Shown piece after piece: positions 47,619-56,540 of a stretch of DNA of 64,000 nucleotides. Made by a program: the position numbers and the translations under genes. The stretch comes from Microcystis elabens FACHB-917 (GTDB lineage: Bacteria; Cyanobacteriota; Cyanobacteriia; PCC-6307; Cyanobiaceae): positions 62,001-126,000 of the forward strand of contig NZ_JACJSZ010000005.1 of assembly GCF_014698445.1 (NCBI RefSeq), read 5' to 3'. The number at the start of each line of letters is the position of its first letter. The stretch's first letter is position 1. The notes under the pieces are model-generated. The model searched no databases. It was given only the letters and a program-made list of their open reading frames with translations, and had not been told where the DNA came from.

Positions 47619-48550
47619 CGGGCGCCCGGTCTCCAGGCACTTGCGAAGCGGGCCCGACCCTCCAGGTCGGCATGGGCCGCGAACCGTTCCAGACCGGCGG
47701 CGCGCAGCAGCGCACCGACCGCCTCGCTCTGGTCGTGGTGGTGCTCCAGCAGCAGCAGCCCCCCGGGGGCCAGCCCCTGCCGGGCCCCGGCCACGATCGA
47801 ACGGAGGGCCCTCAGCCCATCGGGACCGCCATCAAGCGCCAGCAGGGGTTCGTGATCGCGCACCACCGGCTCCAGCCCGGCCAGGGTGGCGCTGGGGATG
47901 TAAGGGGGGTTGCTCACGACCAGATCCAGCCTGCCCCACCAGGGCTCCAGCGGCTGCCACCAGTCGCCCGCCAGCAGGGTCACCTGGCGCTGCAGGTCCC
48001 AGCGGCCGAGGTTGGCGCCGGCCTGGGCCCGGGCCTCGGCGCTGGCCTCGACCGCGAAGCCCAGGCTGGCGGGAAGGCTGCGGGCCAGGGCGATGGCCAG
48101 ACAGCCGGAGCCGGTGCCCAGGTCGGCCCAATGGCTGATGGGGGGGCCCGGCCGCTGCAGCTCCAGGGCCAGGTCCACCAGCAGCTCCGTTTCCTGCCGG
48201 GGGATGAGCACCCCGGGGGCCACCGGCAGTTCCAGGTCGCGCCAGGGGCAGCGGCCCACCAGGTACTGCAGGGGCTCATGGCTGCGGCGGTGGCGGCGCC
48301 AGAGGGCTTCGAGCGCCTCCAGGGGACAATCGAGCCGGATGGCGGCCTGAGGGTGGCACCAGAGCGACTGCAGCTGACTCCAGCGAAGCCCACCGCCCAG
48401 ATCCAGCAACCAGTCGAGGTCGGCGGCGGCGCCGCCCCGGGCCAGCAGGCCGCTGCGCCACTCCAGCAGTTCGGCCCCCGTGACCGTCAGGGCCTCGGAC
48501 CCGGGCGGCGAAGCGGCGGAGATCGGGGCGGGACCGGCCGGGGAAACCAT
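47615..48550 (-). CDS. prmC: Release factor glutamine methyltransferase PrmC
   Basis: Methylates the Gln of the GGQ motif in RF1 and RF2. The 311-residue protein has an N-terminal helical domain, VLIPRQETELLVDLALEL, the SAM motif WADLGTGSGCLAIALARSLP and the diagnostic catalytic NPPYIPS (in LVVSNPPYIPSATLAGLEP). It overlaps tsaC by 4 nt, so the two are coupled. Confidence 0.94.
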   Translation of the reverse strand: MVSPAGPAPISAASPPGSEALTVTGAELLEWRSGLLARGGAAADLDWLLDLGGGLRWSQLQSLWCHPQAAIRLDCPLEALEALWRRHRRSHEPLQYLVGRCPWRDLELPVAPGVLIPRQETELLVDLALELQRPGPPISHWADLGTGSGCLAIALARSLPASLGFAVEASAEARAQAGANLGRWDLQRQVTLLAGDWWQPLEPWWGRLDLVVSNPPYIPSATLAGLEPVVRDHEPLLALDGGPDGLRALRSIVAGARQGLAPGGLLLLEHHHDQSEAVGALLRAAGLERFAAHADLEGRARFASAWRPGAR

Positions 48551-48578
48551 GGGGGGAGCCTAATCAGGGGCGACGGCC

Positions 48579-49781
48579 TCAGCAGGGACGCCAGCAGAGG
48601 CCCGCTTCGGCCCGCAGCCGCCCGGACAGCTCCAGCTCCAGCAGCCGGGGCATCAGCTCGGCCATGGGGCGATCGAGGACCAGGCTGAGCTGCTCGAGGC
48701 TGGCGCCACCCCCCACCGCCGCCAGCAGCCCCTCGGCCGCCATCGCCTCGGCATCGGCCGGCCGGGTGGGCGCGGCCGGGTTGCGGGCGGCCGCCCCATC
48801 CCCTGCCGGGCCCGGCCCGGGGCCTCGGCCGGCCAGGGGACCGGGACCCAGCTGGCCGATCAGATCGGCGGGGAGGAGCAGGGGTGTGGCCCCCCTGGCC
48901 AGCAGCTGGTTGCTGCCCCTGGCCGAGGCCCGGCCGGCATCGGCCGGCACCACCCAGAGGGGCAGCTCCAGCTGCCAGGCCAGCTCGGCCGAATGCAGCG
49001 CCCCGCTGACCACCGGGCACTCCACCACCACCACCGCGGCCGCCATGGCCACCAGCAGGCGGTTGCGGGCGGCGAAGCTGCCGGGGCGCACGGCGGCCCC
49101 CTCGGCCAGCTCGCTCACCAGCAGGCCCTGCCTGGCCACCTGGCTCTGCAGCAGCGCGTGATGAAGGGGATAGGCACGACCCAGCGGTGTGCCCAGCACC
49201 CCCACCGGGGCCCCTCCTGCCGCCAGACACCCCTGATGGGCGGCCCCATCGATCCCCTCCGCCAGACCGCTCAGGACGGGCCAGCCGGCCTCGGCGAGGG
49301 CGGCACCGATGGCCTGGGCCATCGACAGGCCATGGAGGGACGGACGCCGGGTGCCCACCACCGCCACCGAGCGGCGACGGCCCAGGTGGGGCCAGAGGCT
49401 GCCCCGGCCCTGCCAGCACAGTTGCAGGGGAGGCCGCTGCAGCCGCCGCACACCCGCCGGCCAGCCCCGGTCGCCAGGCACGAGCACGCCGCGTCCATAG
49501 CGACAGCGGGGCGCGAAGGCCTCCAGTGGCCGGGGCCCCCAGCGGCGGCGGAAGCGCTCCACCACCGCCACCAGCCCCTCACCGAGGCCCGGCACCGCCG
49601 CCAGCTCGGCGGCGGAGGCCTCCCAGGCGGCGGCGAGCCCACCACAGCGGGACTCCAGGGCCCGCAGGCGCTGCCAACCGAGGCCGGGACAGCGACTCCA
49701 GAGCAGCCACCACAGCCGTTGCTGCCGGTCCCAGGTGGGAGCCTCCCCGTGGGGGAAGGCTCCCAGCACCAGATCTCCCAT
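48579..49781 (-). CDS. dprA: DNA-processing protein DprA
   Basis: DprA loads RecA on incoming single-stranded DNA in natural transformation. The 400-residue protein has an N-terminal helix-hairpin-helix-like region (CPGLGWQRLRALESRCGG) and the Rossmann domain with VAVVGTRRPSLHGLSMAQAI, VLSGLAEGIDGAAHQGCLAA and NRLLVAMAAAVVVVECPVVSG, then a C-terminal winged-helix-like part. A LexA-box-like palindrome lies 25 nt upstream of its ATG. comF at 59.5 kb is also a competence-type gene. Confidence 0.93.
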   Translation of the reverse strand: MGDLVLGAFPHGEAPTWDRQQRLWWLLWSRCPGLGWQRLRALESRCGGLAAAWEASAAELAAVPGLGEGLVAVVERFRRRWGPRPLEAFAPRCRYGRGVLVPGDRGWPAGVRRLQRPPLQLCWQGRGSLWPHLGRRRSVAVVGTRRPSLHGLSMAQAIGAALAEAGWPVLSGLAEGIDGAAHQGCLAAGGAPVGVLGTPLGRAYPLHHALLQSQVARQGLLVSELAEGAAVRPGSFAARNRLLVAMAAAVVVVECPVVSGALHSAELAWQLELPLWVVPADAGRASARGSNQLLARGATPLLLPADLIGQLGPGPLAGRGPGPGPAGDGAAARNPAAPTRPADAEAMAAEGLLAAVGGGASLEQLSLVLDRPMAELMPRLLELELSGRLRAEAGLCWRPC

Positions 49782-49805
49782 GGCCCGCGCCGACAGCCGA
49801 ACAGC

Positions 49806-49819
49806 AGTACAAGTGTACT
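49806..49819. promoter_or_regulatory. LexA-box-like palindrome upstream of dprA
   Basis: AGTAC-AAGT-GTACT, the same arms and spacing as the site before recA (22452-22465). It lies between the thioesterase stop (49821) and the dprA ATG (49781), well placed for a repressor. It agrees with the reported cyanobacterial LexA consensus arms. Binding and regulation are inference. Confidence 0.55.
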
Positions 49820-49820
49820 A

Positions 49821-50297
49821 TCAATGAGGGTCGCCGTCGGCGGGTCCCGCCCGCAGGACGGCCAGGGCCTTTTCCAGGTCAGGCGGGAGCCGCCGCTGCA
49901 GCCGGCGCCGCGAAGTCCCCCCGGAGAGATCCACCAGCACCAGATCCACGCGGGCCTCGGCCGCCAGGGCCCCATCCGGGCCCAGCAGACGGCTCTGCCA
50001 GGGCAGCTTGACGCCCTCCCGCGGCAGCACCCGGCTGAGGATCTCCACTGCGTCGCCGTGGAACAGGGCCTGCCGGTAGTCGATGCGAAGGCCCACCACC
50101 GGCAGTTCCAGCCCCCGGGCCGAAAGGGCGCTGTAGTGGAGGCCGGCCCGGGCCAGGGCCTCGACGCGGGCCTCCTCCAGCCAGGCCAGGTAGGCCCCGT
50201 GCCACATCACGCCGGCGTGATCGGTGTGCTGGGGCAGCACCCGCCGGTTCAGGCACCACCAGGCCCCTTCCGAACACTGCATCACGGTCTTCACCAC
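49821..50297 (-). CDS. Hotdog-fold acyl-CoA thioesterase
   Basis: A 4-hydroxybenzoyl-CoA-type thioesterase. In cyanobacteria the relative hydrolyses 1,4-dihydroxy-2-naphthoyl-CoA for phylloquinone synthesis. The 158-residue protein has the signature PQHTDHAGVMWHGAYLAWLE with the catalytic Asp, then EEARVEALARAG. The C-terminal region is basic. An internal ATG (at MQCSEGAWW) is an alternative start. Exact substrate is not shown by the sequence. Confidence 0.8.
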   Translation of the reverse strand: MVKTVMQCSEGAWWCLNRRVLPQHTDHAGVMWHGAYLAWLEEARVEALARAGLHYSALSARGLELPVVGLRIDYRQALFHGDAVEILSRVLPREGVKLPWQSRLLGPDGALAAEARVDLVLVDLSGGTSRRRLQRRLPPDLEKALAVLRAGPADGDPH

Positions 50298-50344
50298 AGG
50301 GGAGTGCGGAAACAGGATCAGCCATAGGCTGAACCGGAGCCTCT

Positions 50345-51205
50345 TTGACGTCCGTGTTCCGCAACCTGCTGATCGCCGATTCCGGCAAGGGTCATGTGGA
50401 GGAGATGGTCCGCATCCTGCGGGACATCCCTCCCTGCCGCCAGGCCCGGATCAACCTGCTGCACGTGATTCCCGAGCAGGGGGGCCTGGATCTGGAGACC
50501 CATCGCCAGCAGGCCGAGGTGTTGATCAGGGAGGCCATCGAACGGCTCGGTCTCAGCCCCGGCGAGGTCAACACCCTGGTGCGGGAAGGTGACACCAAGC
50601 TGACCGTGCTGAAGGTGGCCGATGAGCTGGAGGCCGACCTGATCGTGATGGGCTCGCGGGGCCTGGGCAGGCTGCAGTCGATCCTGGGCAACAGCACCAG
50701 CCAGTACGTCTTCCAGCTCTCCACCCGGCCCATGCTGCTGGTGCGGGACGACCTGTACGTGAAGGCCATCAACCGGGTGCTGGTGGCCATCGACGGCACC
50801 GGGGTGGGCGATGACGCCCTGCGGCTGGCCTGCGAGCTGGTGCAGGGCATCCCCGGCGGCAGCCTCACCGGCATCCACGTCTCGCGCCAGGACATCACCC
50901 CCTCCCGCGGTGGCCGCACTCCCGGGGACGACGTGCTGCAGAAGGCGATCCAGCGGGCCCGCAGCTTCGGGGTGGAGATGAAGGGTCTGCACCGCACCGG
51001 CGACATCGCCCGCGGTGTGTGCGCCGCCGCCGAGGAGGCGAAGGCGGACCTGGTGGTGATCGCCTCCCAGGACCGCAGGCCGCTGGTGGCCCGGGCCCTG
51101 GTGGATCTCGACAAGCTGCTGGGCAGCTCCGTGAGTGACTACATCCGGGTGCACGCCCCGGCTCCGGTGCTGCTGGTGCGGGAGCCAGAGGGGCGGGCGC
51201 GCTGA
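50345..51205 (+). CDS. Universal stress protein, two UspA domains
   Basis: The 286-residue protein carries two UspA-type nucleotide-binding domains. The first has VLKVADELEADLIVMGSRGL then GRLQSILGNSTSQYVFQLST (GxGx9GS-type ATP motif). The second starts INRVLVAIDGTGVGDDALRL and ends with LLGSSVSDYIRVHAPAPVLL. Start is TTG 50345 or GTG 50354 (FRNLLIADSGKGHVEEMVRI); both lack an ATG. It is divergent from the thioesterase gene. Confidence 0.85.
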   Translation: MTSVFRNLLIADSGKGHVEEMVRILRDIPPCRQARINLLHVIPEQGGLDLETHRQQAEVLIREAIERLGLSPGEVNTLVREGDTKLTVLKVADELEADLIVMGSRGLGRLQSILGNSTSQYVFQLSTRPMLLVRDDLYVKAINRVLVAIDGTGVGDDALRLACELVQGIPGGSLTGIHVSRQDITPSRGGRTPGDDVLQKAIQRARSFGVEMKGLHRTGDIARGVCAAAEEAKADLVVIASQDRRPLVARALVDLDKLLGSSVSDYIRVHAPAPVLLVREPEGRAR

Positions 51206-51212
51206 GGCGGCC

Positions 51213-51320
51213 TCAGCCGCCCTGGCGGCTGTTGGTCTGGATGTAGAGAATGATCAGAAAGACGGCGGGAACCAGAACGAACAGGAGGCTGGCAACGAAG
51301 CCGAGGTCGTTGGTTTCCAT
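51213..51320 (-). CDS. psbM: Photosystem II reaction centre protein M
   Basis: PsbM is a single-helix subunit at the photosystem II dimer interface. The 35-residue product starts [20 protein letters not shown] and ends [10 protein letters not shown], almost the family consensus. It follows the ferredoxin gene by 27 nt on the same strand and is convergent with the universal stress gene (7 nt apart). Confidence 0.95.
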   Translation of the reverse strand: METNDLGFVASLLFVLVPAVFLIILYIQTNSRQGG

Positions 51321-51347
51321 GACTGCTGGAGAGGTTCTGAGAAGGTA

Positions 51348-51818
51348 TCACCGCCCATCGGCGGGAAGGTCGCCCCCTTCATCGCTCGTTGCGGATGGAA
51401 CGGCCTCCTCCTCCGGCTCCTCGGGGGCAGGGGGGACGGGCCAGGCGGTGGGCCCTTCCGGCAGGGGCTGGGTGCGGGCCCGCGCCAGGTCGCCCTCCCG
51501 GTCGGCGAGTCCCACCTGGGGCCTGGTGAGCACCATCACCGATTTCTGCACCAGGGCCTGACAGGCCAGCCGCCAGGTCTGGGGGCGCCGTCTCAGCTTG
51601 AGCTGCTCCACCGCCGTCGGCTCGGTCAGGGGGTTGGTCGCACCGCCCTCCACCACCTCCACGAAGCAGGTGATGCACTGGCCGCAGCCCCCGCAGTTGC
51701 CCAGCCGGCCCTTCAGGCCGTACAGCTCGATGCCCTCGCGCAGGGCGACCTCCCGGAGGTTCTCCCCCGGGTAGCACTCCACGTCGCGCTGCTCGCGCAC
51801 GAACCGGATCACGGGCAT
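51348..51818 (-). CDS. [2Fe-2S] ferredoxin-like protein with Pro/Glu-rich tail
   Basis: A small plant/adrenodoxin-type electron carrier. The 156-residue protein begins MPVIRFVREQRDVECYPGEN and has the cluster motif GNCGGCGQCITC (four closely spaced Cys) with a further Cys in TWRLACQALV. The fold ends near residue 115; the last 40 residues (PPAPEEPEEEAVPSATSDEG) are low-complexity and acidic. It is paired with psbM and divergent from psbB, which suggests a photosynthetic role. The redox partner is unknown. Confidence 0.85.
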   Translation of the reverse strand: MPVIRFVREQRDVECYPGENLREVALREGIELYGLKGRLGNCGGCGQCITCFVEVVEGGATNPLTEPTAVEQLKLRRRPQTWRLACQALVQKSVMVLTRPQVGLADREGDLARARTQPLPEGPTAWPVPPAPEEPEEEAVPSATSDEGGDLPADGR

Positions 51819-52010
51819 GGCGGAAACCTCTCGGGAAACACGACGGCTCCCATTCTGAGACGCGCCGTTGCGGTCCGTTACCTGGGCCCCGTGGCGCTGC
51901 CCGCAACCCTTACCATCGCCAGCACGGATCGGTAATCACCGAGCGTCTCCTTAGCCGCCATCGCCCCGGCGACCGGCTTCGGCAACTGTCAACCCAGACC
52001 TGACCCCCCA

Positions 52011-53570
52011 ATGGGATTGCCCTGGTACCGGGTGCACACGGTCGTGATCAACGACCCGGGCCGACTGCTGGCCGTGCACCTCATGCACACCGCCCTGGTA
52101 GCCGGCTGGGCCGGCTCCATGGCGCTCTACGAGCTCGCGATCTTCGACCCCTCCGACCCGGTCCTCAACCCCATGTGGCGCCAGGGCATGTTCGTCATGC
52201 CCTTCATGGCCCGCCTGGGCGTGACAGGCAGCTGGGGCGGCTGGAGCGTCACCGGTGAAACCGGCGTCGACCCCGGCTTCTGGAGCTTCGAGGGCGTGGC
52301 CGCCGCCCACATCATCTTCAGCGGCCTCCTGTTCCTGGCCGCCATCTGGCACTGGACCTACTGGGATCTCGAGATCTGGCAGGACCCCCGCTCCGGGGAG
52401 CCGGCTCTCGACCTTCCCAAGATCTTCGGCATCCACCTGCTCCTGGCAGGGCTCGGCTGCTTCGGCTTCGGCGCCTTCCATCTCACCGGTGTGTTCGGGC
52501 CGGGGATGTGGATCTCCGATCCCTACAGCCTCACAGGCCACCTCGAACCGGTTCAGCCCGCCTGGGGACCGGAGGGTTTCAACCCCTTCAACCCGGGCGG
52601 GATCGTGGCTCACCACATCGCCGCCGGCATCGTCGGCATCATCGCCGGCATCTTCCACATCACCACCCGTCCCCCGGAGCGCCTCTACAAGGCCCTCCGC
52701 ATGGGCAACATCGAGACGGTGCTGGCCAGCGCCATCGCCGCGGTGTTCTTTGCGGCCTTCATCGTGGCCGGAACCATGTGGTACGGCTCGGCAGCCACCC
52801 CGGTCGAGCTGTTCGGCCCCACCCGCTACCAGTGGGATCAGGGCTACTTCAAGACGGAGATCAACCGTCGTGTCCAGACCGCCCTCGACAACGGCGCCAC
52901 CAAGGAGGAAGCCTACGCCGCCATCCCTGAGAAGCTGGCCTTCTACGACTACGTCGGTAACAGCCCCGCCAAGGGGGGTCTGTTCCGGGTAGGCCCGATG
53001 ATCAACGGTGACGGCCTGCCCACCTCCTGGATCGGCCACATCGCCTTCACCGACAAGGAGGGCCATGATCTCGAGGTCCGCCGACTGCCCAACTTCTTCG
53101 AGAACTTCCCCGTGGTGCTCGAGGACGAGCAGGGCATCGTCCGCGCCGACATCCCCTTCCGGCGGGCCGAGGCGAAATACTCCTTCGAACAGCAGGGAGT
53201 GACGGCCACCGTCTATGGCGGTGCCCTCAACGGCCAGACCTTCACCGATCCGGCCGACGTCAAGCGGCTGGCCCGCAAGGCCCAGCTCGGCGAGGCCTTC
53301 GAGTTCGACCGCGAGACTTACCACTCCGACGGCACCTTCCGCAGCTCCCCCCGCGGCTGGTTCACCTTCGGTCACGCCTGCTTCGCCCTGCTCTTCTTCT
53401 TCGGCCACATCTGGCACGGTGCCCGCACCCTCTACCGTGATGTCTTCGCCGGCATCGACCCCGATCTCGGCGAGCAGGTGGAGTTCGGTCTGTTCGCCAA
53501 ACTGGGTGACCGTTCCACCCGGCGCCTGCCCGAGGGCTACGTGCCCCCGGCCGGCTCCACCCTCAGCTGA
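52011..53570 (+). CDS. psbB: Photosystem II CP47 chlorophyll apoprotein
   Basis: CP47 is the core antenna of photosystem II in the thylakoid. The 519-residue protein has six membrane helices with paired His ligands (for example [20 protein letters not shown] and [20 protein letters not shown]), the large lumenal loop between helices 5 and 6 and the final helix [20 protein letters not shown]. Length and sequence are standard. psbT follows by 24 nt. Confidence 0.98.
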   Translation: MGLPWYRVHTVVINDPGRLLAVHLMHTALVAGWAGSMALYELAIFDPSDPVLNPMWRQGMFVMPFMARLGVTGSWGGWSVTGETGVDPGFWSFEGVAAAHIIFSGLLFLAAIWHWTYWDLEIWQDPRSGEPALDLPKIFGIHLLLAGLGCFGFGAFHLTGVFGPGMWISDPYSLTGHLEPVQPAWGPEGFNPFNPGGIVAHHIAAGIVGIIAGIFHITTRPPERLYKALRMGNIETVLASAIAAVFFAAFIVAGTMWYGSAATPVELFGPTRYQWDQGYFKTEINRRVQTALDNGATKEEAYAAIPEKLAFYDYVGNSPAKGGLFRVGPMINGDGLPTSWIGHIAFTDKEGHDLEVRRLPNFFENFPVVLEDEQGIVRADIPFRRAEAKYSFEQQGVTATVYGGALNGQTFTDPADVKRLARKAQLGEAFEFDRETYHSDGTFRSSPRGWFTFGHACFALLFFFGHIWHGARTLYRDVFAGIDPDLGEQVEFGLFAKLGDRSTRRLPEGYVPPAGSTLS

Positions 53571-53594
53571 CCGCCAGTCCCCCCGAGGATTCCC

Positions 53595-53690
53595 ATGGAG
53601 AGCTTCGCCTACATCCTGATCCTGGCCCTGGCCATCTCGACGCTGTTTTTCGCGATTGCCTTCCGCGACCCTCCGAAAATCGGCAAGTGA
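53595..53690 (+). CDS. psbT: Photosystem II reaction centre protein T
   Basis: A 31-residue single-helix subunit: [20 protein letters not shown] then [11 protein letters not shown], a clear PsbT match. It is in the usual psbBT operon and is followed by an intrinsic terminator 22 nt later. Confidence 0.97.
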   Translation: MESFAYILILALAISTLFFAIAFRDPPKIGK

Positions 53691-53712
53691 CCACCCTCAC
53701 GGATTGATGCCA

Positions 53713-53737
53713 CCCCCCGGGAAACCGGGGGTTTTTT
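53713..53737 (+). terminator. Intrinsic terminator of psbBT
   Basis: CCCCCGG / CCGGGGG stem (53714-53720, 53725-53731) with a GAAA tetraloop and six T residues (53732-53737). It lies 22 nt after psbT. This is the clearest intrinsic terminator in the window. Confidence 0.92.
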
Positions 53738-53824
53738 CATGCCCGGGGTTGCCCCGGGGGGGAGCCCCCTTCTCTTTGTGCGCGTAGCTGTTTACACTCC
53801 GAGCACTTGGACGCGTGCCCGGGG

Positions 53825-54310
53825 ATGCAATGTCCCTCCTGCCAACACACCGACAGCCGCGTTCTGGAATCAAGGGCCGCCGATTCCGGGCGCAGTGTGC
53901 GGCGGCGCAGGGAGTGCCTCAACTGTGATTTTCGCTTCACCACCTACGAACGGGTCGAGACCGTTCCGATCACCGTGGTCAAGCGCAACGGCAGCCGGGA
54001 AACCTTCAACCGCAGCAAACTGCTGCACGGTCTGCTGCGGGCCTGCGAAAAGACCGGTCTGGAGCCGGCCCGTCTCGAGGCGGTCGTCGACGACATCGAA
54101 CTGGCCCTGCAGCAGCGGGTCGGCCGGGAGGTGAGCAGCAACGAGATCGGGGAGCTGGTGCTCCAGCGCCTGCGGGAGATGAGCGAAGTGGCCTATGTGC
54201 GCTTCGCCTCGGTGTATCGCCAGTTCCAGAGCGTCAGCGATTTCGTGGCCACCCTTGAAGGGCTGGGAAGCCGCGGCAAGGCCAAGAACCGTCTGGCGGT
54301 GGTGGGCTGA
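53825..54310 (+). CDS. nrdR: Transcriptional repressor NrdR
   Basis: NrdR represses ribonucleotide reductase genes in response to dATP/ATP. The 161-residue protein has a zinc ribbon with Cys3, Cys6, Cys31 and Cys34 ([10 protein letters not shown]...ECLNC) and an ATP-cone domain ([20 protein letters not shown] to [11 protein letters not shown]). The ATG at 53825 fits the conserved MxCPxC start; a TTG upstream would add 6 residues. Short in-frame [10 protein letters not shown] is typical of the family. Confidence 0.95.
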   Translation: MQCPSCQHTDSRVLESRAADSGRSVRRRRECLNCDFRFTTYERVETVPITVVKRNGSRETFNRSKLLHGLLRACEKTGLEPARLEAVVDDIELALQQRVGREVSSNEIGELVLQRLREMSEVAYVRFASVYRQFQSVSDFVATLEGLGSRGKAKNRLAVVG

Positions 54311-54354
54311 GCGCGGCACCACTCCCCCAGGCATTCGGCCAGCCGGCCCATTGA

Positions 54355-54524
54355 TAGAGTGTCCTGATCAGCAACAAAGCTCCGCATCATGTTAATGCTT
54401 TTTAACGCATAAAAGCAGATGTCCTGCGGAAACTGTCTTTTGTGGCCTTATGCGGCACAGGTCGGCATCCCTGAACGACGGCAAATTGGCACTGCGGAGC
54501 TTCGTTGCTGATCAGGTAGAGTGT
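54355..54524. mobile_element. MITE-like element with 24-bp inverted repeats and 8-bp target duplication
   Basis: The target duplication TAGAGTGT stands at 54355-54362 and 54517-54524. Between them is a 154-bp element (54363-54516) whose ends pair as CCTGATCAGCAACAAAGCTC plus CGCA (left) and TGCGGAGCTTCGTTGCTGAT plus CAGG (right), 23 of 24 bp complementary. Inside are smaller inverted repeats CGCATAA/TTATGCG (54406-54412, 54448-54454) and GTTAA/TTAAC. There is no coding capacity. It is visibly richer in A/T than the flanks, which supports recent insertion. Confidence 0.85.
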
Positions 54525-54598
54525 TAGATCGGGTGTGCGCTGCAGGCGGGCAGCGACCCCGTTCCTTCGCACTGCCACCGGCAGACCGCCCCAGCTCC

Positions 54599-55675
54599 AT
54601 GACCCTCACTCCTTCTTCCGAAGCCGACACTCTCGAAGCCCTCACGCCGATCAGCAGCGAGGAGGCGGGCGACATCGAGGCCGGCAGCGATCTCGATCTG
54701 GCGATCCCGGAAGAGGTGCCCAGCGCCGACGACTCCAGCAGCCGTGTGAGCACACGGGACGGCGACGGTGTGGGTTTCACGCTGGACGAGTTCGCGGCCC
54801 TGCTCAGCAAGTACGACTACAACTTCAAGCCGGGCGACATCGTCAACGGCACCGTCTTCGCCCTGGAATCCAAGGGCGCCATGATCGACATCGGCGCCAA
54901 GACGGCCGCCTTCATGCCCCTGCAGGAGGTGTCGATCAACCGTGTCGAGCACCTCTCCGATGTGCTCGAGCCCGGTGAGGTGCGCGAGTTCTTCATCCTC
55001 AGCGAGGAGAACGAGGACGGCCAGCTCACCCTCTCGGTGCGTCGCATCGAGTATCAGCGCGCCTGGGAGCGGGTACGCCAGCTGCAGAAGGAGGACGCCA
55101 CGATCTACAGCGAGGTGTTCGCCACCAACCGCGGCGGCGCCCTGGTGCGGGTGGAGGGCCTGCGGGGCTTCATCCCCGGCAGCCACATCAGCACCCGCAA
55201 GGCCAAGGAGGAACTGGTCGCCGACTTCCTGCCGCTCAAGTTCCTGGAGGTGGACGAGGAGCGCAACCGCCTGGTGCTCAGCCATCGCCGGGCCCTGGTG
55301 GAACGCAAGATGAACCGCCTCGAGGTGGGCGAAGTGGTGCTGGGCACCGTCCGGGGCATCAAGCCCTACGGCGCCTTCATCGACATCGGTGGTGTCAGCG
55401 GTCTGCTGCACATCTCCGAGATCAGCCACGAGCACATCGAGACCCCCCACACCGTGCTCAACGTCAACGATCAAATGAAGGTGATGATCATCGATCTCGA
55501 CGCCGAGCGGGGCCGGATCTCCCTCTCCACCAAGGCCCTCGAGCCGGAACCGGGCGACATGCTCAGCGATCCCCAGAAGGTGTTCGACAAGGCCGAGGAG
55601 ATGGCGGCCCGTTACAAGCAGATGCTCCTCGAACAGGCCGAGGACAACGAACCGATGGGTGTCTCCCTGGAATGA
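54599..55675 (+). CDS. rpsA: 30S ribosomal protein S1
   Basis: S1 recruits mRNA to the 30S subunit. The 358-residue cyanobacterial form has an acidic N-terminus and three S1 domains: about residues 83-150 (KPGDIVNGTVFALESKGAMI), 170-230 (GGALVRVEGLRGFIPGSHIS) and 245-315 (VGEVVLGTVRGIKPYGAFID). The ATG at 54599 is used; the longer open frame would run into the MITE flank. A 154-bp element lies 75 nt upstream of the start, so the promoter may sit inside or next to it. Confidence 0.95.
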   Translation: MTLTPSSEADTLEALTPISSEEAGDIEAGSDLDLAIPEEVPSADDSSSRVSTRDGDGVGFTLDEFAALLSKYDYNFKPGDIVNGTVFALESKGAMIDIGAKTAAFMPLQEVSINRVEHLSDVLEPGEVREFFILSEENEDGQLTLSVRRIEYQRAWERVRQLQKEDATIYSEVFATNRGGALVRVEGLRGFIPGSHISTRKAKEELVADFLPLKFLEVDEERNRLVLSHRRALVERKMNRLEVGEVVLGTVRGIKPYGAFIDIGGVSGLLHISEISHEHIETPHTVLNVNDQMKVMIIDLDAERGRISLSTKALEPEPGDMLSDPQKVFDKAEEMAARYKQMLLEQAEDNEPMGVSLE

Positions 55676-55697
55676 GATCTCACCGGATCCGCTGACG

Positions 55698-56540
55698 ATG
55701 GCTCACCTTTCCCTGCGGGGTACCCCGCTGTTCTGCGGGGATCGCCCCCTGGAGGCGGTGCTGTTCGACAAGGACGGCACCATGAGCCACAGCGAACCCA
55801 TGCTCGTGGCCCTGGCCCAGGCCAGGGTCTTTCACTGTCTGGCGCTGGCCGGGATGGCGGAGGCCGACCCGGTGCGCCACCGCGACCTGGCCGCCCTGCT
55901 GCGGCGCGCCTACGGCCTTTCCGATGACGGCGTCCACCCGGCCGGAACGATGGCGGTGGCCAGCCGCGACCAGAACCTGGTGGCCACCGCCACCGCCCTG
56001 GCCCAGGTGGGCCTCGGCTGGCCCGAAGCGCTGGCCACGGCCGAGGTGGTGTTCGCCCGCACCGATGGCCTGCACGGCCAGGGGAGTGCCCAGCGACCGA
56101 CCCCCACCCCGGGCCTGCGGCCCCTGCTGGAAACCCTGCGGCAGGCGGGCGTGCGCTGCGCCGTGATCAGCAACGACCACGTGGAAGGCATCGAGGCCTT
56201 CCTGGCGGCCCACGATCTGGCGTCCCATGTCCAGGCTATCTGGAGCGCCGAGCATCACCCCCGCAAACCCGACCCCGCCGCCGTCCACGGCCTCTGCGGA
56301 GAGCTGGGCGTGGCGGTGGAGGGCTGCGCCCTGATCGGCGACGCCAACAGCGACCTGCGCATGGCGCGGGCCGCCGGCGTGCCGGTGGTGCTGGGCTACC
56401 GGGCGGGCTGGCGACGGCCGGCGGCGCTGGATGATTCCTTCCCCCAGCTCGACCACTGGCGGGAGCTCAGCGTGGTCGCGGGGGCCGGCGAAGCGGTGGG
56501 AATAAGCTCTCAGCCACCGACCGATCCCCTCCCCCTATGA
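55698..56540 (+). CDS. HAD-superfamily hydrolase
   Basis: A phosphatase-like protein. The 280-residue product has motif I as [14 protein letters not shown] (DxDGT-type with KDG), motif [15 protein letters not shown], Lys in [10 protein letters not shown] and motif [16 protein letters not shown], the phosphoglycolate phosphatase-like pattern. Its stop overlaps the metK start by 4 nt (ATGA), so it belongs to the rpsA-metK cluster. Substrate is unknown. Confidence 0.82.
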   Translation: MAHLSLRGTPLFCGDRPLEAVLFDKDGTMSHSEPMLVALAQARVFHCLALAGMAEADPVRHRDLAALLRRAYGLSDDGVHPAGTMAVASRDQNLVATATALAQVGLGWPEALATAEVVFARTDGLHGQGSAQRPTPTPGLRPLLETLRQAGVRCAVISNDHVEGIEAFLAAHDLASHVQAIWSAEHHPRKPDPAAVHGLCGELGVAVEGCALIGDANSDLRMARAAGVPVVLGYRAGWRRPAALDDSFPQLDHWRELSVVAGAGEAVGISSQPPTDPLPL

